Of a DNA stretch of 64,000 bases, positions 51,533-61,132 are shown piece by piece. Position 1 is the stretch's first letter. Every line of letters starts with the position of its first letter. The notes beneath the pieces were generated by a model that worked only from the letters and a program-made list of their open reading frames with translations, was not told where the DNA came from and did not search any database. The stretch lies in NCBI GenBank assembly GCA_017308235.1, contig JAFKFL010000033.1:1-64000 (forward strand). Direction: 5' to 3'. This stretch comes from Alphaproteobacteria bacterium. GTDB lineage: Bacteria; Pseudomonadota; Alphaproteobacteria; Reyranellales; Reyranellaceae. A program made the translations under genes and the position numbers.

Positions 51533-52939
51533 TTGGAACTTTGGCAACTCGACGCGACCGACCTGGCGCGGCTCATTCGCAACGGCCAGGCCTCGGCGGT
51601 CGAAGCCCTCGACTCCGTCCTGAAGCGCCTGCACAAGGTCAACCCCGCGATCAACGCCGTCGTGAGCGTATACGAGCAGGAGGCGCGTACTGCAGCCGAG
51701 ACGGCGGACGCCGCGCGGTCGCGCGGTCATGCCCTGCCGCCGCTGCACGGCGTGCCGGTGACCGTCAAGGTCAACATCGATGTGGCAGGCAAGCCGACCG
51801 ACAATGGAGTGGTTGGCTTCAAGGACGTGATCGCGCACGAGGACAGCCCGGTCACCGCGAATGTGCGGCACGCAGGCGCGATCATCGTGGGTCGCACCAA
51901 TGTACCGGCTTTCTCGATGCGCCTCTTCAGCGACAACGCGCTTCATGGCCGCACACTCAATCCGCGCGATCCAAGTGTCACGCCCGGCGGGTCGAGCGGC
52001 GGTGCAGGTGCGGCGACGGCTGCCGGTATCGGCCCCATCTCCCTCGGCAATGACATCGCTGGCTCCGTGCGCGTCCCGGCCTACGTCAACGGGGTCGTGG
52101 GCCTGCGCACTGGTTTTGGCCGCGTCCCGTCCCAGAATCCCTCCGGCGCGAATGTTGGGCGGCCCTCCGGCTTCGTGCTCATGGCCGTCCAGGGACCGAT
52201 TACAAGGACCGTTCGTGATACCCGCCTAGCCCTCGAGATCATGGCCCGTAACGGTGGACGCGACTGGCGGTGGACCCATGTGCCGATGCAGGGTCCACCG
52301 CCGGCACGGCCGATCAAAGTAGCCCTCGTGCCTGAATTCCCAAATACCAAAACCCATCCGGCGCAGGCTGCGGCGGTGCGCCAGGCCGGCAAGCACCTCC
52401 AGGCAGCGGGCTATGTTGTCGAGGAGATCCTGCCGCCCGACCTCGAGCGCATCATCGACCTCTGGCATGCGATCTGCGTCACCGATGTCTTGGACAGGCT
52501 GTGGCCGCAGATGCAGAAGATGGGCGATCCCAACGGCATCGCTGCCATGGGCGCCTGGCTCGAATTGCACAAGCCGGTCGACCTTTCGACCTATATCGAC
52601 GCACTGGCGGAACGCGAGGGCGTGCTGTTTCGCTGGATGTCCTTCCTGCAGCAATGGCCCCTCGTCATTATGCCGACGCTTGCCGAACTGCCGCCCAAGC
52701 AAGACGCCGACACGACGCTCGAGGGGCAAAGGCAACTCCTCGACTCGATGCGGCCGACCCTGGTCGCGCCCACGCTCGGCCTGCCCGGCCTTGCCGTCCC
52801 GGTCGGCAGCCACGGCAAGCTGCGCACCGGCGTGCAGATCATGGCGATGCGCAATCGTGAGGATCTCTGCCTCGATGCTGGCGAGGTCATCGAGGCCGCC
52901 GAAGGCATCGTGACGCCGATCGATCCCGTTGCGGCCTAG
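51533..52939 (+). CDS. Amidase (amidase-signature family), TTG start
   Basis: A 468-residue amidase-signature enzyme. The triad Lys79 (VTVKVN), Ser154 (GGSSGG) and Ser178 (DIAGSVR) has the normal 24-residue spacing. The residues after Lys79 (VN rather than DL/DN) differ from most relatives. The start is a TTG at 51533 with GGAGAG five to six bases upstream; no ATG gives a sensible N-terminus. It follows the VOC gene in the same direction and converges with the PLD-like gene. Confidence 0.88.
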   Translation: MELWQLDATDLARLIRNGQASAVEALDSVLKRLHKVNPAINAVVSVYEQEARTAAETADAARSRGHALPPLHGVPVTVKVNIDVAGKPTDNGVVGFKDVIAHEDSPVTANVRHAGAIIVGRTNVPAFSMRLFSDNALHGRTLNPRDPSVTPGGSSGGAGAATAAGIGPISLGNDIAGSVRVPAYVNGVVGLRTGFGRVPSQNPSGANVGRPSGFVLMAVQGPITRTVRDTRLALEIMARNGGRDWRWTHVPMQGPPPARPIKVALVPEFPNTKTHPAQAAAVRQAGKHLQAAGYVVEEILPPDLERIIDLWHAICVTDVLDRLWPQMQKMGDPNGIAAMGAWLELHKPVDLSTYIDALAEREGVLFRWMSFLQQWPLVIMPTLAELPPKQDADTTLEGQRQLLDSMRPTLVAPTLGLPGLAVPVGSHGKLRTGVQIMAMRNREDLCLDAGEVIEAAEGIVTPIDPVAA

Positions 52940-52945
52940 AAGGGC

Positions 52946-54769
52946 CTACCTGTTGGGAACGGTACGGAAGATACAGGGCTCGATGCCGGGGCCGGAGACA
53001 GCGGCACGGCTGGACCATTCCCACAGTGGCTTCCAGTAGGCCTCGGTGATGTCGGCGGCGGCCTTGGCATCATCGACGATGTAGCCGTACTCCTGCAGGT
53101 TTACCGGGTACATGTTGTCGGAGCCGATATAGAAGGTCCGATCGTCGACCATCCAGAACTTCGCATGATTGGCGATGGGATGTCCGCCGGGCCACGCGGC
53201 GTCGGGACCGAAGCGAAACGGCGCGAGATGGACCCGGCTGCACAGCATCTCGTTCACCGGGTCGGGACCGCGGCGGATCTCGTAGCGCGCCAGAGGATCG
53301 CGGGCATAGATCCGTCGTTGCACGGCGTCGCGCAGATGCAGCGCGATTTGAGCCAGGGTCACGTTATTGGAGTAGCTGCTGCCACTATCGCCGGTGGCGC
53401 CGAGGTCTGACAGCACGATGTAGATATCGCCTTGCTGGCGTCGCAGGAAGTCCACGAATCGGTCGAATGTCGAATCGGGAAAGAGCGTGTCGGCGCGAGC
53501 GAGATTGAAGCCGAGATCCTGCTGGACGATTCGGATGTCGTGCCGGGCGGTGCCCAGCATCAGATCGCGCGCGAGCTCGCTCTGGTTGGCGAAGTCCTTC
53601 GTGATGCCGGCTGCCAGCCGGCCGACGCCAAGGACGGGGATGCCGCCTCGCGTGCCTTTCGACTGAGGCGGTAACGGTTGCGGCGGCAGGCACTCGCTGA
53701 TCGGGTCGGTCGCACCGGCCGGCAGGCTCGCCACGGATATCGCCGCCTTCTTGTCGAGGTTGGCGCACACAAACTGCCAAAGCGCGTCCGCGAAGTGTGC
53801 AGCGCTGGTGGCCGCCGGGCCAGTCACCTGCATCGAAAGATCGTGCACCGGATTGTCGATCAGATAGTCGTCCGACCAGAGGTTATGGCCGCCGACCAGC
53901 GCCTCGCGGCCGTCCACCGCCACGATCTTCGAATGGTTCCACGAATAGCTGTCGCAATCCTCGAATGCGACGCACGAGCGCATGGCCGAGACGCTGACCG
54001 ACAGGCGCGAACCGCTGATGTCCTCCAGCCCGGCCGTCAGCGCCTTCAGGAACGCCGGCACATCGACTTCGCCCGTGGGATACTGGCCGATCAGGATCCG
54101 CACCGAGATGGCGCGGTGCGTCCGCGCCAGCGAATCGAGAGCGTCGCGGATCGTGCCCAGGAAGCGCGTCCCCGGCGGAGGCTCCAGCAGATTGATATCG
54201 ACACGCTGCCGGGCGCTCGCAATCAGATCATGAAGACGCACGATCAGCGCATCGGAATGGCCGAAGCAGACCTTGCGCTTGGCGTTGCGTGGGCTGCCCG
54301 GCCGCGGCCAGATCTCGTTGCAGGTTCCGCCTCCCGGGCAATCGGCGTCGGCGGCACAGGTCGGCAAGCGGACATCCGGCTCGCAGTTCGTGCAGTCGAG
54401 CGGATAGAAAGGCAGATCGCTGGCCCGCCGGCCCCACCGGTTCGGGCTCTGGACGATCCAGTCGCTCGCGAGCCTGTTGCCAGAAGTCAGGTCGTAGGTA
54501 ACGCCGGCAAAAGACTGGTGGACATCGCTGCGCGCCAGCTCAGCTTCGAGCTGTTCTAGCAGCGGTACATTTGACGTCGGGTCGGGAACGTGGATGCCGC
54601 GATCGTGGATGACGGTCGCGACAGGCGTGGCAGCATCGAGTGCGCCGACATAGCGCACGGCAAGATGGCGCGGAATGGCTGTGTTTGGCAGCACGCCAGT
54701 ACAGGCCGCCAGAACTCCGAAGCATAGTCCAATCAGCACGAAGGCGAATGCCTTCGCGGCAGCGGGCAT
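52946..54769 (-). CDS. Phospholipase D-like lipoprotein
   Basis: A 607-residue protein with a lipoprotein signal (lipobox LAAC, lipidated Cys23) and two PLD/HKD motifs: HSKIVAVDGREALVGG near residue 300 and HAKFWMVDDRTFYIGSDN near 553. Between the signal and the first HKD lies a cysteine-rich insert (about 128-175) with a CAADADCPGGGTC core, likely disulfide-bonded in the periplasm. The start ATG at 54767-54769 puts the signal peptide at the N-terminus; the upstream GTG at 54817 would not. It probably cleaves or exchanges phosphodiesters of lipids at the cell envelope. Confidence 0.85.
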   Translation of the reverse strand: MPAAAKAFAFVLIGLCFGVLAACTGVLPNTAIPRHLAVRYVGALDAATPVATVIHDRGIHVPDPTSNVPLLEQLEAELARSDVHQSFAGVTYDLTSGNRLASDWIVQSPNRWGRRASDLPFYPLDCTNCEPDVRLPTCAADADCPGGGTCNEIWPRPGSPRNAKRKVCFGHSDALIVRLHDLIASARQRVDINLLEPPPGTRFLGTIRDALDSLARTHRAISVRILIGQYPTGEVDVPAFLKALTAGLEDISGSRLSVSVSAMRSCVAFEDCDSYSWNHSKIVAVDGREALVGGHNLWSDDYLIDNPVHDLSMQVTGPAATSAAHFADALWQFVCANLDKKAAISVASLPAGATDPISECLPPQPLPPQSKGTRGGIPVLGVGRLAAGITKDFANQSELARDLMLGTARHDIRIVQQDLGFNLARADTLFPDSTFDRFVDFLRRQQGDIYIVLSDLGATGDSGSSYSNNVTLAQIALHLRDAVQRRIYARDPLARYEIRRGPDPVNEMLCSRVHLAPFRFGPDAAWPGGHPIANHAKFWMVDDRTFYIGSDNMYPVNLQEYGYIVDDAKAAADITEAYWKPLWEWSSRAAVSGPGIEPCIFRTVPNR

Positions 54770-54915
54770 GGACAGTGGCTTGGTCCCTCCCCCAGACTGA
54801 GGCATACCGTCGAACACTGGAGCGAGATAAAGGTTTCACTCATGAACGGCAAGGCACCGAACAGCGGAGCCGCGCTGCCGGCGGGTGGCCGAACAAACGA
54901 ACCTGGGAGGAGACG

Positions 54916-55872
54916 ATGCGTTATCTGTTGGTCGCGGCGGCCCTGGTTATTACAGGCGGTCCGGCGCAGGCGGAGACCTATCCCGACAAACCGATCCACG
55001 TGATCGTTCCCTTCACGCCGGGCAGCGCCACGGACGTCGTGGCCCGCGCCGTGGCGCAGCAACTGTCGATCCGTTTCGGCCAACCGGTCGTCGTCGACAA
55101 CAAGCCGGGTGCCGGTGGCACCATTGGCTCGGCGCAAGTCGCAAAAGCCCAGCCCGACGGCTATACCCTGCTCGTCCATTCGTCCGGCCATACCGTCAAT
55201 CCGTCGATCTATCCCAATCTCACCTACGACACCGGCAAGGACTTGATGGGCGTCAGCCTGCTCGCCCAGCAGCCCAACATCCTCGTCACGGCACCGGAGA
55301 AAGGCTGGAAGAACGCGGTTGACCTTGTAAAGGCCGCCAAGGCTTCGCCCGGCAAGCTCACCTTCGCCTCCGCTGGAACGGGCACCGGCACGCACATGAA
55401 CGCCGAGAAGTTCAAACTCTCCGCGCAGATCGATGCGCTGCACGTTCCCTACAAGGGCACGCCCGAAGCGATGACCGATACGATGAACGGCCGGGTCGAC
55501 TATTTCTTTGCGCCGGTGGTCGCGAGCCTCAGTATCGTGCGCGACAAGCGGCTGGTGGCGCTTGCCGTCGGCAGCACCACGCGCTCGTCGGTCCTGCCCG
55601 ATGTGCCGACGACAGAGGAGCAAGGTTTCGCCAACAGCGCTTACAACTTCTGGGTTGGCATGCTGGCGCCAACCGGCACGCCGACGACGGTGATCGACAA
55701 ACTGAATGCCGAGGTGAAAGCCGCGCTGTCCGCGCCGGAGGTCAAGGATCGCCTGGGATCGCTGGGCGCCGACTCCTCGGCCACGACGCCGGCCGACTTC
55801 GACAAGATCATTGCTCGCGAGCTGGTCGAAAACGCTGCCTTGATCAAGGCAGCCGGCATCAAGATCCAGTAA
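54916..55872 (+). CDS. Bug-family (TctC-like) periplasmic solute-binding protein
   Basis: A 318-residue Bug receptor with a signal peptide (cleavage after AQA, about residue 19), then YPDKPIHVIVPFTPGSATD and the ligand loop DNKPGAGGTIGSAQVAKA (about 60-77). The ATG at 54916 follows GGGAGGAGA. It is paralogous to the receptor at 46347. No TctAB genes are nearby. It starts a plus-strand catabolic cluster, 10 bases before a MetE-like gene. Confidence 0.9.
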   Translation: MRYLLVAAALVITGGPAQAETYPDKPIHVIVPFTPGSATDVVARAVAQQLSIRFGQPVVVDNKPGAGGTIGSAQVAKAQPDGYTLLVHSSGHTVNPSIYPNLTYDTGKDLMGVSLLAQQPNILVTAPEKGWKNAVDLVKAAKASPGKLTFASAGTGTGTHMNAEKFKLSAQIDALHVPYKGTPEAMTDTMNGRVDYFFAPVVASLSIVRDKRLVALAVGSTTRSSVLPDVPTTEEQGFANSAYNFWVGMLAPTGTPTTVIDKLNAEVKAALSAPEVKDRLGSLGADSSATTPADFDKIIARELVENAALIKAAGIKIQ

Positions 55873-55882
55873 GGAGTGCGTC

Positions 55883-56917
55883 ATGGCTGAAGCGCTTCTG
55901 CAAACGACCGTCGTCGGCTCCTATCCGCAGCCCGACTGGCTGGTGAACCGGGACCTGCTGAGCAAGGTCGTGCCGCGCACGCGCATGAAGGAGATCTGGC
56001 GCGTCGCCGAGCCTTTCCTGCAGCAGGCACAGGACGACGCCACACTGCTTGCCATCCGCGACATGGAGCGCGCCGGCCTCGACATCATCACCGACGGCGA
56101 GATGCGCCGGGAAAGCTATTCCAATCACTTCGCCACGGCGCTGGACGGCATCGACAGCGACAATCCGGCCGAGATCGTCAATCGCACCGGCAACAAGACG
56201 CCAGTTCCTCGCGTCGTCGGCAAGATCAAGCGCACCCGAGCCGTTGAAGTGCGCGACATGCAGTTCCTGCGCGCCAACACGACCAGATCAGCGAAGATCA
56301 CGCTGCCCGGGCCGTTCACGATGGGCCAGCAGGTGAAAGACGAGTTCTATCGAGACGCTGAGGCGATGTGCATGGACTACGCCCAGGCCGTGAACGAGGA
56401 AGCGCACGACCTCGTCAAGGCCGGCGCCAATGTGATCCAGCTCGACGAGCCGTGGCTGCGCAACAATCCCGAGGAAGCCAAGCGCTACGCGGTGAAGGTG
56501 ATCAATCGCGCGCTTGAGGGCATCACTGTGCCGACCGTGGTGCATCTCTGCTTCGGCTACGCCGCAGTAGTGCCAGGGCTCAGCAAGCCCAGCGGTTATT
56601 CTTTCCTGCCCCAGCTCGCAGACACCATCGCCCAGCAAATCTCGATCGAATCGGCGCAACCCAAGATCGATCTCGGTGTGCTGAAAGATCTTGCGCCCAA
56701 GAAGGTGATGTTGGGCATGATCGATCTCAACGATCCCGAGATCGAGTTCCCGCAGAAGGTCGCTGAACGGATTCGTGCCGGACTCAAGTTTGTCTCGCCC
56801 GACAAGCTCCTCCCCGCTCCCGATTGCGGCATGAAGTATCTCCCGCGAGCAACCGCGTTCGGCAAGCTGAAGGCTCTCGTCGAGGGCGCAGCGCTGGTCC
56901 GACGGGAACTTGGCTAA
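55883..56917 (+). CDS. Cobalamin-independent methionine synthase (MetE C-terminal domain)-like methyltransferase
   Basis: A 344-residue stand-alone MetE catalytic barrel, about half the length of full MetE. Zinc-site residues match the family: His221 and Cys223 (VHLCFGY), Glu255 (ISIES) and Cys314 (APDCGMKY). It opens with TTVVGSYPQPDWL, typical of this short group. Such proteins transfer methyl groups to a thiol, or act on non-homocysteine substrates in catabolic clusters. Its position after a Bug receptor and before a GMC oxidoreductase favours a catabolic role. Confidence 0.85.
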   Translation: MAEALLQTTVVGSYPQPDWLVNRDLLSKVVPRTRMKEIWRVAEPFLQQAQDDATLLAIRDMERAGLDIITDGEMRRESYSNHFATALDGIDSDNPAEIVNRTGNKTPVPRVVGKIKRTRAVEVRDMQFLRANTTRSAKITLPGPFTMGQQVKDEFYRDAEAMCMDYAQAVNEEAHDLVKAGANVIQLDEPWLRNNPEEAKRYAVKVINRALEGITVPTVVHLCFGYAAVVPGLSKPSGYSFLPQLADTIAQQISIESAQPKIDLGVLKDLAPKKVMLGMIDLNDPEIEFPQKVAERIRAGLKFVSPDKLLPAPDCGMKYLPRATAFGKLKALVEGAALVRRELG

Positions 56918-56918
56918 C

Positions 56919-57239
56919 TTAGCGAGCTGTCGTGCTGCCGTCCGGGTTGGCAGTGACGGTGTGGTTGACACCGTTGCGTGTGGCCTCGCCGACCCATTTG
57001 CCGTCCGGCCCACGGTGAAGATTTTTGATCTGCGAATAGCCCTGCGACTGTAGACGCGACGAGACGCCGGCAGCGCCCGCCTGAGTCGTCTGGCTGGTCG
57101 GCGCGGGCCCTTTGGGCATCGTCTGCGCACTCGCAGCCGAAACCACCATGACGGAAGCGGAGACCAAAACTGACGCTAACGGAATATTGATCGTCATGAT
57201 CCAGTAACGCCCGGCTCGCAGAGCACGTTGCCGCAACAT
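56919..57239 (-). CDS. Small exported protein with PepSY/YpeB-like C-terminus
   Basis: A 106-residue protein, or 92 residues if the ATG at 57197 is used. A hydrophobic stretch ending VSAASAQ is a Sec signal; the mature part is about 67 residues, with a Thr/Gln/Ala linker and a C-terminal segment SRLQSQGYSQIKNLHRGPDG followed by GEATRNGVNHTV. This recalls single PepSY-like modules of small periplasmic proteins. The longer start has GGAG and GAAAG upstream. Function is not known. It is divergent from the GMC gene. Confidence 0.65.
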   Translation of the reverse strand: MLRQRALRAGRYWIMTINIPLASVLVSASVMVVSAASAQTMPKGPAPTSQTTQAGAAGVSSRLQSQGYSQIKNLHRGPDGKWVGEATRNGVNHTVTANPDGSTTAR

Positions 57240-57297
57240 TCTTTCTTTGCTCCGGTTTCAGCACAGGCGTAGCGTGCGGCAAGACAAGGGGAAACGC

Positions 57298-59004
57298 TTG
57301 ACCTACGACTATATCATCGTCGGCGGCGGCTCGGCAGGCTCGGCGCTGGCGAACCGGTTGTCCGCTCGCAGCGCCAACAAGGTGCTGGTCTGCGAGGCCG
57401 GCCAGGACACGCCGCCAGGTCAAGAGCCTCCCGAGATCCGCGACTCCTACTCCGGAACGGCCTATTTCGATCCGCGCTTCCATTGGACAGAACTCAAGGT
57501 CCACACCCAGGTCGTCTCCCACAACAATCCCGACGAGAACCGCCCGCCACTGCGGAAATATGAACAGGCGCGCGTGCTGGGCGGCGGCTCTTCCATCAAC
57601 GGCCAGATGGCCAATCGCGGCGCACCGACCGACTACCAGGAATGGGTCGATCGCGGCGCCGAGGGTTGGGGCTGGAACGACGTCCTGCCCTACTTCAAGA
57701 AGGTCGAGCGCGATCTCGATTTCGACGGTCCGTGGCATGGCAAGGACGGCCACATCCCCGTACGTCGCATCCCGGCTGAGCAATGGACCAAATACACCCA
57801 GGCCGTGGGTGAGGCCTGCAAGCTTGCTGGTATGGACTTCCTGCCGGATCAGAACGGCGAGTTCGCCGACGGCTATTTTCCGGCGACCCATTCCAATGCC
57901 GCCGAGCAGCGCGTCTCAGCCGCCATGGGCTATCTCAACGCCGAGACTCGCAAGCGGACCAATCTCACCATCTCGACCAACACCCAGGTGAAGTCGCTGC
58001 TGTTCGACGGCACGCGCTGCGTCGGCATCACGGCCATGGTCGAAGGCAAGGAGACGGAGTTTCGTGCGCGCGAGGTGATCCTCTCGTCCGGCGCCATTCA
58101 TTCGCCGGCGCATCTCTTGCGCGCGGGCATCGGACCCGTCGGGCATCTGAAGGACATGGGCATTCCGGTCGTGGCCGCATTGCCCGGCGTCGGCCAACGG
58201 TTGATGGACCATCCTGCGATCTCGCTCTCCTCCTTCCTGCGCCGCGGGGCGCGCATGAATGGCGCGACCCGACGCCATATCCATCTCGCCATCCGCTACT
58301 CCTCGGACCTCCCCGGCATTCCCAAAGGCGACATGTTCGTCGCCGTCGTGAACAAGTCGGCCTGGCACGCCGTCGGCGAGCAGATCGCCTCGCTGCTCAC
58401 CTGCATCTATCGAACCTATTCCGAGACCGGTCAGGTGAAGCTCAATTCACGCGACTGGCGGGCCGAGCCCACGGTCGAATTCAACCTCCTGTCCGATAAG
58501 CGCGACCTCGACCGTCTGATGACGGGCTTTCGCAAGATGGCGGGGCTGCAGATGAGCGCGCCCGTAAAAGCGGTGACGGACAATCCTTTCCCGGCTGCCT
58601 ACTCCGACCGCGTGCGCAAGATCGGCGTGGTCAATGCCAAGAACAGGTTTTTGACCAGCGTGGTGGCGAAGTTCCTCGACGGCCCCGCCGCCCTGCGTCG
58701 GTACATGATCGACACCTTCGTGGTCGAAGGCTTCACCTTCGATCAGGTGATGGCCGACGACGAGGCGCTCGAGGCCTTCGTGCGCAAGGCCGCGATCGGC
58801 GTGTGGCATGCCTCCTGCACCTGCCGAATGGGCCGACCGGACGATCCGATGTCGGTGGTGGATACGCAGGGCCGCGTGAAGGGCGTTCAGGGCCTGCGTG
58901 TGGTCGATGCGTCGGTCTTCCCCATGGTGCCCTGCGCCAACACCAATTTCCCGACTCTGATGACGGCCGAGAAGATCTCGGACGCCATCCTTACCGGACA
59001 ATAA
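57298..59004 (+). CDS. GMC-family FAD-dependent oxidoreductase, TTG start
   Basis: A 568-residue glucose-methanol-choline oxidoreductase. The FAD motif IIVGGGSAGSALANRL lies at 6-21, the first GMC signature VLGGGSSINGQMANRG near 95, the second signature near 260 (LSSGAIHSPAHLLRAGIG) and the catalytic His in WHASCTCRMG near 503. It starts with a TTG at 57298 preceded by AAGGGGA; the longer frame adds an Arg-rich stretch not found in the family. It oxidises a primary or secondary alcohol and passes electrons to oxygen or a quinone. Confidence 0.88.
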   Translation: MTYDYIIVGGGSAGSALANRLSARSANKVLVCEAGQDTPPGQEPPEIRDSYSGTAYFDPRFHWTELKVHTQVVSHNNPDENRPPLRKYEQARVLGGGSSINGQMANRGAPTDYQEWVDRGAEGWGWNDVLPYFKKVERDLDFDGPWHGKDGHIPVRRIPAEQWTKYTQAVGEACKLAGMDFLPDQNGEFADGYFPATHSNAAEQRVSAAMGYLNAETRKRTNLTISTNTQVKSLLFDGTRCVGITAMVEGKETEFRAREVILSSGAIHSPAHLLRAGIGPVGHLKDMGIPVVAALPGVGQRLMDHPAISLSSFLRRGARMNGATRRHIHLAIRYSSDLPGIPKGDMFVAVVNKSAWHAVGEQIASLLTCIYRTYSETGQVKLNSRDWRAEPTVEFNLLSDKRDLDRLMTGFRKMAGLQMSAPVKAVTDNPFPAAYSDRVRKIGVVNAKNRFLTSVVAKFLDGPAALRRYMIDTFVVEGFTFDQVMADDEALEAFVRKAAIGVWHASCTCRMGRPDDPMSVVDTQGRVKGVQGLRVVDASVFPMVPCANTNFPTLMTAEKISDAILTGQ

Positions 59005-59014
59005 GCGAGGCCCC

Positions 59015-59983
59015 ATGTCTGTCGTGTTGGGTAGTGGCGAGCATCGTTATCGCGTGGTCGAAAACTGGGCCAAGCTCCCCGACGGCTGGGAGTTCTTGGA
59101 CGTGGCCGCGGTCGCCGTTGACAGCAAGGACCACGTTTACGTCTTCAATCGCGGCCAGCACCCGATGATGGTGTTCGACCGTGAGGGCAAGTTCTTGCGG
59201 TCGTGGGGTGAAGGCCTGTTCGGCCGAGCGCATGGCTTGCATATAGATCGCGATGACGTGCTCTATTGCACGGATGACGGCGACCACACCGTCCGCAAGG
59301 TCACGACCGAGGGCAAGGTGCTGCTCACCATCGGCGTGCCGAACCAGCCTGCGCCATTCATGAGCGGCCGGCCCTTCAATCGCTGCACCCACACCGCCCT
59401 CTCGCCAAGAGGCGAGATCTATGTCTCCGACGGCTACGGCAATTCGCGCGTCCACAAGTATTCGCCCGACGGCAAGCACCTGATGTGCTGGGGCACGACC
59501 GGTACCGATCCTGGCGAATTCAACATCGCGCACAACATTGCGACCGATACCGACGGCTGGGTCTACGTGGCCGATCGCGAGAACCATCGCGTGCAGGTGT
59601 TTGACGGCAACGGCAGATACGAAGCGCAGTGGAACAACCTCCATCGTCCCTGCGCGCTCTATTGCTGCGGCGGCGCCGCGAATCGGCTGAGCTTCATTGT
59701 CGGCGAGCTGGGGCCCGGCATGCCGGTGAATGCGCGGCACACCAACATTGGGCCACGGCTCAGCATCGTCGACGGCAAGGGCAAGCTCATCGCCCGGCTG
59801 GGCGGGCAGGATGGGCCCGGCCAGGAGGTTGGTCGTTTCTTGGCGCCGCATGGCCTCGCTGTCGATTCGCGGGGCGACATCTATGTCGGCGAGGTGAGCT
59901 ACACCAATTGGCGCGGCACTTTCCCCGACAAGCCGATGCCGAAGTATCTGCGTTCCCTGCAGAAGTTGGAAAAAGTCATCTGA
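59015..59983 (+). CDS. NHL-repeat six-bladed beta-propeller protein
   Basis: A 322-residue protein with repeated NHL-type blades, each with a D-x-x-VYV or I-YVSDGYGNSRV strand: VDSKDHVYVFNRG (about 31-43), YVSDGYGNSRVHKYSPDG (about 136-153), VYVADRENHRVQVFDG (about 183-198) and a last GDIYVGEV. Relatives include the peptidyl-alpha-hydroxyglycine lyase propeller and lactonase-like hydrolases. There is no signal peptide. It lies 10 bases after the GMC oxidase and could hydrolyse a lactone formed by it, which is inference. Confidence 0.8.
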   Translation: MSVVLGSGEHRYRVVENWAKLPDGWEFLDVAAVAVDSKDHVYVFNRGQHPMMVFDREGKFLRSWGEGLFGRAHGLHIDRDDVLYCTDDGDHTVRKVTTEGKVLLTIGVPNQPAPFMSGRPFNRCTHTALSPRGEIYVSDGYGNSRVHKYSPDGKHLMCWGTTGTDPGEFNIAHNIATDTDGWVYVADRENHRVQVFDGNGRYEAQWNNLHRPCALYCCGGAANRLSFIVGELGPGMPVNARHTNIGPRLSIVDGKGKLIARLGGQDGPGQEVGRFLAPHGLAVDSRGDIYVGEVSYTNWRGTFPDKPMPKYLRSLQKLEKVI

Positions 59984-60012
59984 GGTCATCGTTTAGCGGC
60001 GGAGGGATGGTA

Positions 60013-60972
60013 ATGGTCGAGCGTGTTCTGGTTGTGGGCCCCAAGGATTGCCTGGCGATGGTCGACGACCTTGCCCCCAAGGGCTTCGAGATCGTCAAGG
60101 CGCCGCACAACTCGCCCGAACAGAAGGCCGCTTTGCCGGGAGCGCACTATTTCGTGGGCTTCGTGCAGCAGTATGTGACCTCGCAGCTCTATAAGGATGC
60201 ACCGCACCTCAAGCTCGTGCAGATGCTGAGTGCGGGCTATGACAGGGCCGACCTCGACGCAGCGCGCAAGAGCAAGGTCCCGCTGTGCAACAACGGCGGT
60301 GCCAATTCCGTCGCGGTCTCCGAGCATGCGCTGCTCTTGATGCTGGCCACCTCGCGCCGGCTGATCACCCAGCATTCCAACGTCACGGCCGGGCGCTGGC
60401 ACGGCAATGCGCCACCGACCGTCCACGAAGTTCGCAACAAGGTCCTGGGCATCATCGGGCTCGGCACAATCGGCAAGAAAGTCGCCCGCCTCGCCCTCGC
60501 CTTCGGGATGCAGGTCCACTACTACGACATCGCCCGCCTCAAGGAGGAACAGGAGGACGCGCTCGGCGTCCGCTTCCGTCTGCTGCCGGAGATCCTGCGC
60601 GGTTCGGACATCCTGTCCCTCCACGTCCCCCTGAACGACTCGACCCATCACATGATCGGCGCGGCCGAGCTTGCGGTGATGAAGAAGTCGGCGATCATCG
60701 TGAACACCTCGCGCGGGCCGGTGATCGACGAGAAGGCGATGACCCAGGCCTTGTCGTCCGGCAAGCTGTTCGGGGCCGGTCTCGACGTGTTCGATGAGGA
60801 GCCGACGCCGGCTGACAATCCGCTGCTGAAGCTAGACAATGTCGTGTTGACGGCGCATCTCGCCGGCCCGACCTTCGAAAGCAACATCACGCGCCTGCGC
60901 AACGGCTTCGATAACGTCCAGCGAGTCGCGCGAGGCGAGCCCGCGTTGTGGGTCGTTCCCGAGCTCGCTTGA
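60013..60972 (+). CDS. D-isomer-specific 2-hydroxyacid dehydrogenase
   Basis: A 319-residue NAD(P)-dependent 2-hydroxyacid dehydrogenase of the phosphoglycerate dehydrogenase type. It has the substrate loop LSAGYDRADLDA near 74, the cofactor motif GIIGLGTIGKKVARLA (about 151-166), NTSRGPVIDEKA with the catalytic-Arg region (about 230-241), Glu in DVFDEEPTP and the catalytic His in LTAHLAGPT near 286. The start is the ATG at 60013, with GGAGG seven bases upstream; the ATG at 60007 is too close. It closes the plus-strand cluster. Confidence 0.87.
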   Translation: MVERVLVVGPKDCLAMVDDLAPKGFEIVKAPHNSPEQKAALPGAHYFVGFVQQYVTSQLYKDAPHLKLVQMLSAGYDRADLDAARKSKVPLCNNGGANSVAVSEHALLLMLATSRRLITQHSNVTAGRWHGNAPPTVHEVRNKVLGIIGLGTIGKKVARLALAFGMQVHYYDIARLKEEQEDALGVRFRLLPEILRGSDILSLHVPLNDSTHHMIGAAELAVMKKSAIIVNTSRGPVIDEKAMTQALSSGKLFGAGLDVFDEEPTPADNPLLKLDNVVLTAHLAGPTFESNITRLRNGFDNVQRVARGEPALWVVPELA

Positions 60973-61132
60973 TGCCTTTAGGGTGATAAAAGCCATGCTC
61001 GATCCGTGAATTGTGCGTTGCAGCATAATTCTTGGAATTGCCACGTTTCTCGGTTATCTTGCTGATGTGCGCCGCAACAGAAGGCGCCGTCCGGGAGAAC
61101 GCCCGCCAGTTTAGCGTTTGGCGGAGAAACCG

